Both the position numbers and the translations under genes were made by a program. This document shows, piece by piece, positions 7,267 through 10,229 of a stretch of 10,229 nt of DNA. Location: the NCBI GenBank assembly GCA_902496775.1, contig CABVCF010000077.1, forward strand, positions 1 through 10,229. The letters are read 5' to 3'. The stretch comes from an uncultured Collinsella sp. (GTDB lineage: Bacteria > Actinomycetota > Coriobacteriia > Coriobacteriales > Coriobacteriaceae). The notes below the pieces were generated by a model, which worked only from the letters and a program-made list of their open reading frames with translations, was not told the origin of the DNA and ran no database searches. Numbering within the stretch: the stretch's first letter is position 1; each line of letters opens with the position of its first letter.

Positions 7267-7276
7267 ACGTGAATAT
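7261..7276. promoter_or_regulatory. LacI-family operator, cluster 2, site 1
   Basis: ATG-AGC-ACGT followed by a degenerate right half (GAATAT). The left ten bases are identical to sites 2 and 3. It lies 22 bp from site 2 and beside the candidate lacG-2 promoter. Confidence 0.55.
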
Positions 7277-7282
7277 TTGACA

Positions 7283-7298
7283 ATGAGCACGTTAACAT
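7283..7298. promoter_or_regulatory. LacI-family operator, cluster 2, site 2
   Basis: ATG-AGC-ACGT-TAA-CAT, the best fit in this cluster to ATG-N3-ACGT-N3-CAT, centred on CG. It lies 22 bp (about two helical turns) from site 1, similar to the 23-bp spacing of the cluster 1 pair. Confidence 0.65.
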
Positions 7299-7352
7299 CC
7301 GGCTGGGATGTATAGAAACAAAACAACTTCAAACAGCCGCGAACGGTTGTAT

Positions 7353-7369
7353 TTGTTCGGTAAGCGGTT
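7353..7369 (+). promoter_or_regulatory. 17-bp motif shared by both lacI upstream regions (copy 2)
   Basis: TTGTTCGGTAAGCGGTT, 15 of 17 identical to 2404-2420. It lies just upstream of the -35 of the lacI-2 promoter, a usual position for an activator site. CGAAC shortly upstream also forms a short inverted repeat with its GTTCG. Confidence 0.45.
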
Positions 7370-7373
7370 TTGA

Positions 7374-7403
7374 TTGACAGAAGTTTTCATGTTGTGGTAT
7401 ATG
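7374..7403 (+). promoter_or_regulatory. lacI-2 promoter
   Basis: Perfect -35 TTGACA (7374-7379), an 18-base spacer and -10 TATATG (7398-7403). The predicted transcription start near 7410 puts operator site 3 (7415-7430) immediately downstream, which fits autorepression. Confidence 0.6.
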
Positions 7404-7414
7404 GCTCGGGTATC

Positions 7415-7430
7415 ATGAGCACGTTATCGA
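7415..7430. promoter_or_regulatory. LacI-family operator, cluster 2, site 3 (autoregulatory)
   Basis: ATG-AGC-ACGT followed by TATCGA. The left half is identical to sites 1 and 2. It lies about 132 bp from site 2 and just after the predicted start point of lacI-2, where a bound repressor would block its own transcription or take part in looping. Confidence 0.55.
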
Positions 7431-7481
7431 TGTATGTACGATGCGCCATGGGCGCGGGGAATAGTTGGGAAGCAGGTTAGC

Positions 7482-8519
7482 GTGGAAGGCATGGCTCAGC
7501 AGACAAGGAATGGTCATTCGGCGAGCGCGGCAGAGGTTGCGGCGCTCGCTGGCGTGAGCCGCCAGACTGTGTCTCGCGTGGTCAACGGTATGCCCAACGT
7601 GACGGAAAAGACGCGCAAGCGTGTGCTGGCCGCCATGGAAGAGCTGGGCTTTCGTCCCAATTTTGCTGGAGCGGCGTTGCGCGGCGGGTCGTATCGTTCT
7701 ATTGGCCTGTGCATGTACAACATCACACGTGTCGGTAACCTGGCGACGCTCGAGGGTATCATGCAAGCGGCGCGCGAGCACGATTTTGCCGTCACTATGA
7801 TCGAGATGGGCGGCGACAAGCCCTATGCACTTGCCGATGCCTCGCGCCGCATGGTCGAGCGACCCGTGGACGGCATGATTCTCAACATGAACCGCATGGC
7901 TCCCGATTTTGAGGAGTTTGTTCCCCAGCCGGGAGTGCGAACGGTCATCCTGTCCATGTATGCGCATCCGCGCTGCACGACGATCGACTCCGACCAGTAT
8001 GGTTCGTGCGAGCTGTTGACCAATTATCTGCTGGAACATGGTCACTCGAATATGCGGTTTGTGGCGGGTCCGGAAAACTCGATTTCCTCGCGTTTTCGTG
8101 AGGCCGGTTGGCGCGATACGCTGGGTCGTGCTCATGTCGATGCCGCTCCGATGCTGCGTGGCGATTGGAGTGCGGACAGTGGGTACGCCATGGGCGAGCG
8201 GATTGCGGCCGAGGTGCTTGCCGGCGGGTCGCAGGCGCCGACTGCCGTGCTTGCGGCAAATGACCAGATGGCGCTGGGCGTTATCGCCGCGCTCGAGAAC
8301 GCGGGCCTGTCCGTGCCCGACGACGTGAGCGTGGTTGGTATCGACGACGCACTCGAGGGACTTGTTCCTCACAATCGACTGACGACGCTGCGATTTGATT
8401 TGCGCGGTGTCGGTAAGCTTGCGTTTGAGGCGGCGATTGGAGAGAGCTCGTCTATCGAGGCGATTCATGTGCCGAGTACGCTGGTCGAACGCTCGACTGT
8501 TAGGGACATACGGGGTTAG
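7482..8519 (+). CDS. LacI-family transcriptional regulator 2
   Basis: LacI/GalR-family repressor, 345 aa from the chosen start. The helix-turn-helix (about residues 15-35) contains EVAALAGVSRQTVSRVVNG with recognition residues Arg27 and Gln28. A hinge segment (FRPNFAGAAL) follows, then the periplasmic-binding-like effector domain (VLAANDQMALG and VVGIDDA), ending in TLVERSTVRDIRG. The GTG at 7482 has AGG five bases upstream; ATG at 7491 is too close to GGAAGG, and ATG at 7434 has no ribosome-binding site and would place the operator inside the coding region. It is divergent from the lacG-lacE operon (3761-7140) and probably represses it and itself through the ATGAGCACGT sites. It is paralogous to regulator 1 along its whole length but differs in the recognition helix. 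The effector is unknown. Confidence 0.9.
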   Translation: MEGMAQQTRNGHSASAAEVAALAGVSRQTVSRVVNGMPNVTEKTRKRVLAAMEELGFRPNFAGAALRGGSYRSIGLCMYNITRVGNLATLEGIMQAAREHDFAVTMIEMGGDKPYALADASRRMVERPVDGMILNMNRMAPDFEEFVPQPGVRTVILSMYAHPRCTTIDSDQYGSCELLTNYLLEHGHSNMRFVAGPENSISSRFREAGWRDTLGRAHVDAAPMLRGDWSADSGYAMGERIAAEVLAGGSQAPTAVLAANDQMALGVIAALENAGLSVPDDVSVVGIDDALEGLVPHNRLTTLRFDLRGVGKLAFEAAIGESSSIEAIHVPSTLVERSTVRDIRG

Positions 8520-8534
8520 GTCCTACTCCGTTTG

Positions 8535-8589
8535 TCTCGATTTGTAACAGGTAGACGGTCAAAAGCGGGCTACGTGTTACAGATTTAGA
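8535..8589. repeat. Hairpin B1 of the repeat element
   Basis: Arms TCTCGATTTGTAACA (8535-8549) and TGTTACAGATTTAGA (8575-8589) pair with two wobbles and one mismatch. The inner GTAG / CTAC pairing includes a G-C pair where hairpin A1 has an unpaired C-C. Confidence 0.65.
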
Positions 8590-8610
8590 TTCTTCGGAAA
8601 GAGCAATCCT

Positions 8611-8675
8611 GTTCGTCTCAATCTGTAACAGCTAGGACCCAAAAACTCGGCTAGATGTTACAGATCGAGACAAAC
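8611..8675. repeat. Hairpin B2 of the repeat element
   Basis: 20-base arms (8611-8630 and 8656-8675) pair with two mismatches, then CTAG / CTAG with AAAAAC in the loop. Compared with A2, position 5 of the arm has changed from an A-T pair to a G-C pair on both sides. Confidence 0.7.
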
Positions 8676-8703
8676 GGCCCCCAGGCCGAACAAAAACAAA
8701 AGA

Positions 8704-8739
8704 CCGGGGGCGGCGCGCCGTGTGACGTGCCGCCCCCGG
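8704..8739 (-). terminator. Intrinsic terminator of lacG-3
   Basis: A perfect 11-bp GC-rich stem, CCGGGGGCGGC / GCCGCCCCCGG, is followed on the minus strand by TCTTTTGTTTTTGTT. It lies about 46 bases after the stop codon of the GH1 gene at 8786. The plus-strand side lacks a T-run, so it mainly ends the minus-strand transcript. Confidence 0.9.
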
Positions 8740-8785
8740 CTGAGAAATGGGGACAGGTTATGTGGGCAGGCGACCCCGCCAGCCG

Positions 8786-10225
8786 CTAGTCCAGACGACG
8801 GGTCTGCGCCACGTGCTTATACCAGTATGCGCTTGCCTTGGGTGTGCGCTTCTGGGTTTCAAAGTCAACGTAGAAGAAGCCGTAACGCTTGTTGTAGCCA
8901 TTGGTCCAGGAGAACTGATCCTGCAGGCTCCACAGGAAGTAGCCGCCCACGTTGACGCCCACCTCCATGGCCTTGAGCAACCAGCGTAGGTGCTGCTCGA
9001 TGTAGTCGATGCGCGGCTGGTCGTCCACAAAACCGTCCTTGTAGGGGTCCTTGTAGCCCATGCCGTTCTCGGTGATGAAGATCTGCTTGTAGTTGGGGTA
9101 GCGCTGCTTAATGTAGACGAGCAGATCGAACAGGCCCTCGGGATAGATGATCCAGTCCCAGTCGGTGGTGGGGATGCCAGGCTTGTTCACATGCTCGCCA
9201 ATACCCTTAACGCGCCAGCGGCCAGTGCCCTTCTCGCCCGTACCGTTGTGGTGCAGGTCGTTCTCGCCGTCGTAAGCCTTCAGGAAGCGGCACTGGTAGT
9301 TGTTAACGCCCAGGTGGTCGTTGTAGAGCGCGGCCTCGCGCATGATTTCCAGATCCTCGTCTAGGATCTGGATGGTGCCGCCCGAGACGGCAGCCAGGCG
9401 GTTGGCGCACTCGAGGGTGTCGGGCGCATAGTCGCCGCGGAAGGTGGCGTCGAGCAAGAACTGGTTTTGCAGCACGTGCTCGTTGTTGGCGGCCTTGATG
9501 TCGGCGGGGTCGTTCTCGTTGAGCGGATACTTAAACTCCAACGACTGGATGACGCCGATCTTGCCCTTAAAACCGCCGTTGTGGAAGGCCAATACTGCCT
9601 TGGCGTGGGCGAGCATCATGTTGTGCTCGCACTGGAAGGCCTCGGCCAGATGCGCCTTGACGCCACCGGGGAAGGTGCCCTCGATGTAGGTGTTGGAGGC
9701 GTCGGCCCAGATCTCGTTAAAGGTGAACCAGTAGGTCACCTGGTCGGCGTACTCCTTAAAGCAGAAGGTGGCAAAGTCCACAAAGGCGTCGATGGTCTCG
9801 CGGTTGAGGAAGTCGCCCTTCTCAAAGAGGGGCAGCGGCGTGTCAAAGTGATGCAACGTGACGAACGGCTCAACGTGGTGCTTGTGACACTCGGCAAACA
9901 GGTCGTGGTAGAACTGGACGCCCTCGGGGTTGATCTCGCCGGTGCCGATGGGGAAGATGCGGCTCCAGGCGATGGAGAGGCGGATGCCGTTGATACCGAA
10001 CTCCTCGCACAGCTCCAAGTCGATGGGGTACTGGTTGTAGAAGTCCGAAGCGGGATCGGGGGAAAAGCGCCCCTGGGCCTCCAGGAAGTCGTCCCAGGCA
10101 ACCTTGCCTTTACCGTGGGTCCGGGTCTCGCCCTCTACCTGGTAGGCAGCGGTGGCGCCGCCAAAGACAAAGTTCTCGGGAAACTGCGCAGGCGGGTTGG
10201 TGACGCTAGCAGGGTTAACGGACAT
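8786..10225 (-). CDS. lacG: 6-phospho-beta-galactosidase (GH1), third copy, complete
   Basis: GH1 enzyme of 479 aa, strongly LacG-like along its whole length (for example AECHKHHVEPFVTLHHFDTP, DWDWIIYPEGL, GYKD). The acid/base is Glu171 in FTFNEI and the nucleophile Glu386 in FITENGMG. The phosphate loop FSWTNGYNKRY gives Ser439, Lys446 and Tyr448; Trp440 marks galactoside rather than glucoside specificity. It hydrolyses 6-phospho-beta-galactosides to galactose 6-phosphate and the aglycone sugar in the cytoplasm. The ATG at 10223-10225 is four bases from the right edge, so the ribosome-binding site is unseen and a start further upstream cannot be excluded; the N-terminus is about eight residues longer than that of the GH1 gene at 1-363, its closest relative here. 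It is followed by a strong terminator, so it is the last gene of its unit. Upstream partners lie outside the window. Confidence 0.92.
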   Translation of the reverse strand: MSVNPASVTNPPAQFPENFVFGGATAAYQVEGETRTHGKGKVAWDDFLEAQGRFSPDPASDFYNQYPIDLELCEEFGINGIRLSIAWSRIFPIGTGEINPEGVQFYHDLFAECHKHHVEPFVTLHHFDTPLPLFEKGDFLNRETIDAFVDFATFCFKEYADQVTYWFTFNEIWADASNTYIEGTFPGGVKAHLAEAFQCEHNMMLAHAKAVLAFHNGGFKGKIGVIQSLEFKYPLNENDPADIKAANNEHVLQNQFLLDATFRGDYAPDTLECANRLAAVSGGTIQILDEDLEIMREAALYNDHLGVNNYQCRFLKAYDGENDLHHNGTGEKGTGRWRVKGIGEHVNKPGIPTTDWDWIIYPEGLFDLLVYIKQRYPNYKQIFITENGMGYKDPYKDGFVDDQPRIDYIEQHLRWLLKAMEVGVNVGGYFLWSLQDQFSWTNGYNKRYGFFYVDFETQKRTPKASAYWYKHVAQTRRLD

Positions 10226-10229
10226 GATG

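Larger units (their letters stand above)
7147..7481. other. Divergent regulatory region between lacG-2 and lacI-2
   Basis: No gene is seen in these 335 bases. The segment is AT-richer than its surroundings and holds three direct copies of the half-site ATGAGCACGT, a good lacI promoter, the 17-bp motif shared with the other lacI gene, and a leader of roughly 90 bases before the GH1 gene. No tRNA, small ORF with a ribosome-binding site, or recognisable riboswitch was found. Confidence 0.7.
8528..8677. repeat. Paired-hairpin repeat element, copy B, with terminal inverted repeats
   Basis: A 150-base element with two hairpins (8535-8589 and 8611-8675), beginning 8 bases after the lacI-2 stop codon. 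The outermost 22 bases at each end (8528-8549 and 8656-8677) are inverted repeats matching at 21 of 22 positions, starting CCGTTTGTCTCGAT. No clear target-site duplication flanks it and no ORF lies within. It is homologous to copy A (3520-3667), with differences mainly in the spacer between hairpins. This layout fits a MITE-like or REP/BIME-like element. Confidence 0.75.

Noticed and set aside
7277..7282. TTGACA on the plus strand as a -35 box
   Set aside because: The nearest -10-like sequence (TATAGA at 7311) is 28 bases away, too far for a standard promoter; the TTGACA at 7374 has a proper -10.
7434..7481. Upstream ATG start of lacI-2 at 7434
   Set aside because: No Shine-Dalgarno sequence precedes it and the extra residues are outside the family pattern; GTG at 7482 has AGG at five bases.

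Overview
The window is a carbohydrate-uptake region from a GC-rich bacterium. Codon use (TTA, CTA and TCA are avoided), good Shine-Dalgarno sites, and LacE/LacG-type phosphotransferase genes paired with LacI-family rather than DeoR-family regulators all fit a gut actinomycete of the Coriobacteriia, most likely Collinsella or a close relative. The organism assignment is an inference; no marker gene is present.

Layout, left to right. (1) Positions 1-2217, minus strand: a lactose-type PTS permease EIICB (lacE-like, 439-2217) followed by a family GH1 6-phospho-beta-galactosidase (lacG-like, 1-363) that runs off the left edge. (2) Positions 2218-2492: a divergent regulatory region with a perfect 20-bp palindrome and a second, partial copy. 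(3) Positions 2493-3503, plus strand: LacI-family regulator 1. (4) Positions 3504-3760: a roughly 150-bp element made of two long hairpins, then a terminator serving the next minus-strand operon. (5) Positions 3761-7140, minus strand: a second lacG-like gene followed by a second lacE-like gene, in the opposite order to operon 1. (6) Positions 7141-7481: a long divergent regulatory region with three copies of a related but different operator. (7) Positions 7482-8519, plus strand: LacI-family regulator 2. (8) Positions 8520-8785: a second copy of the two-hairpin element and a strong terminator. (9) Positions 8786-10225, minus strand: a third lacG-like gene, complete, starting four bases before the right edge.

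How it works together (inference from families): each EIICB imports and phosphorylates a beta-galactoside (lactose or a related host or dietary glycan fragment), and each GH1 enzyme splits the 6-phosphorylated product in the cytoplasm. Each LacI protein sits divergently beside its operon and probably represses both that operon and itself. The two operator sets share the framework ATG-N3-ACGT-N3-CAT but differ in the N3 triplet (ACA against AGC), and the two regulators differ at the matching recognition-helix residues (LK against RQ). This suggests duplicated modules that have become insulated from each other. No EIIA, HPr, EI or tagatose-6-phosphate pathway gene is in the window.

The least explained items are the paired-hairpin repeat placed just downstream of both lacI genes, the shared 17-bp motif upstream of both lacI promoters, and the hairpins between the lacE and lacG genes of both operons. 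Apart from these the region looks like a conventional, duplicated sugar-utilisation locus.
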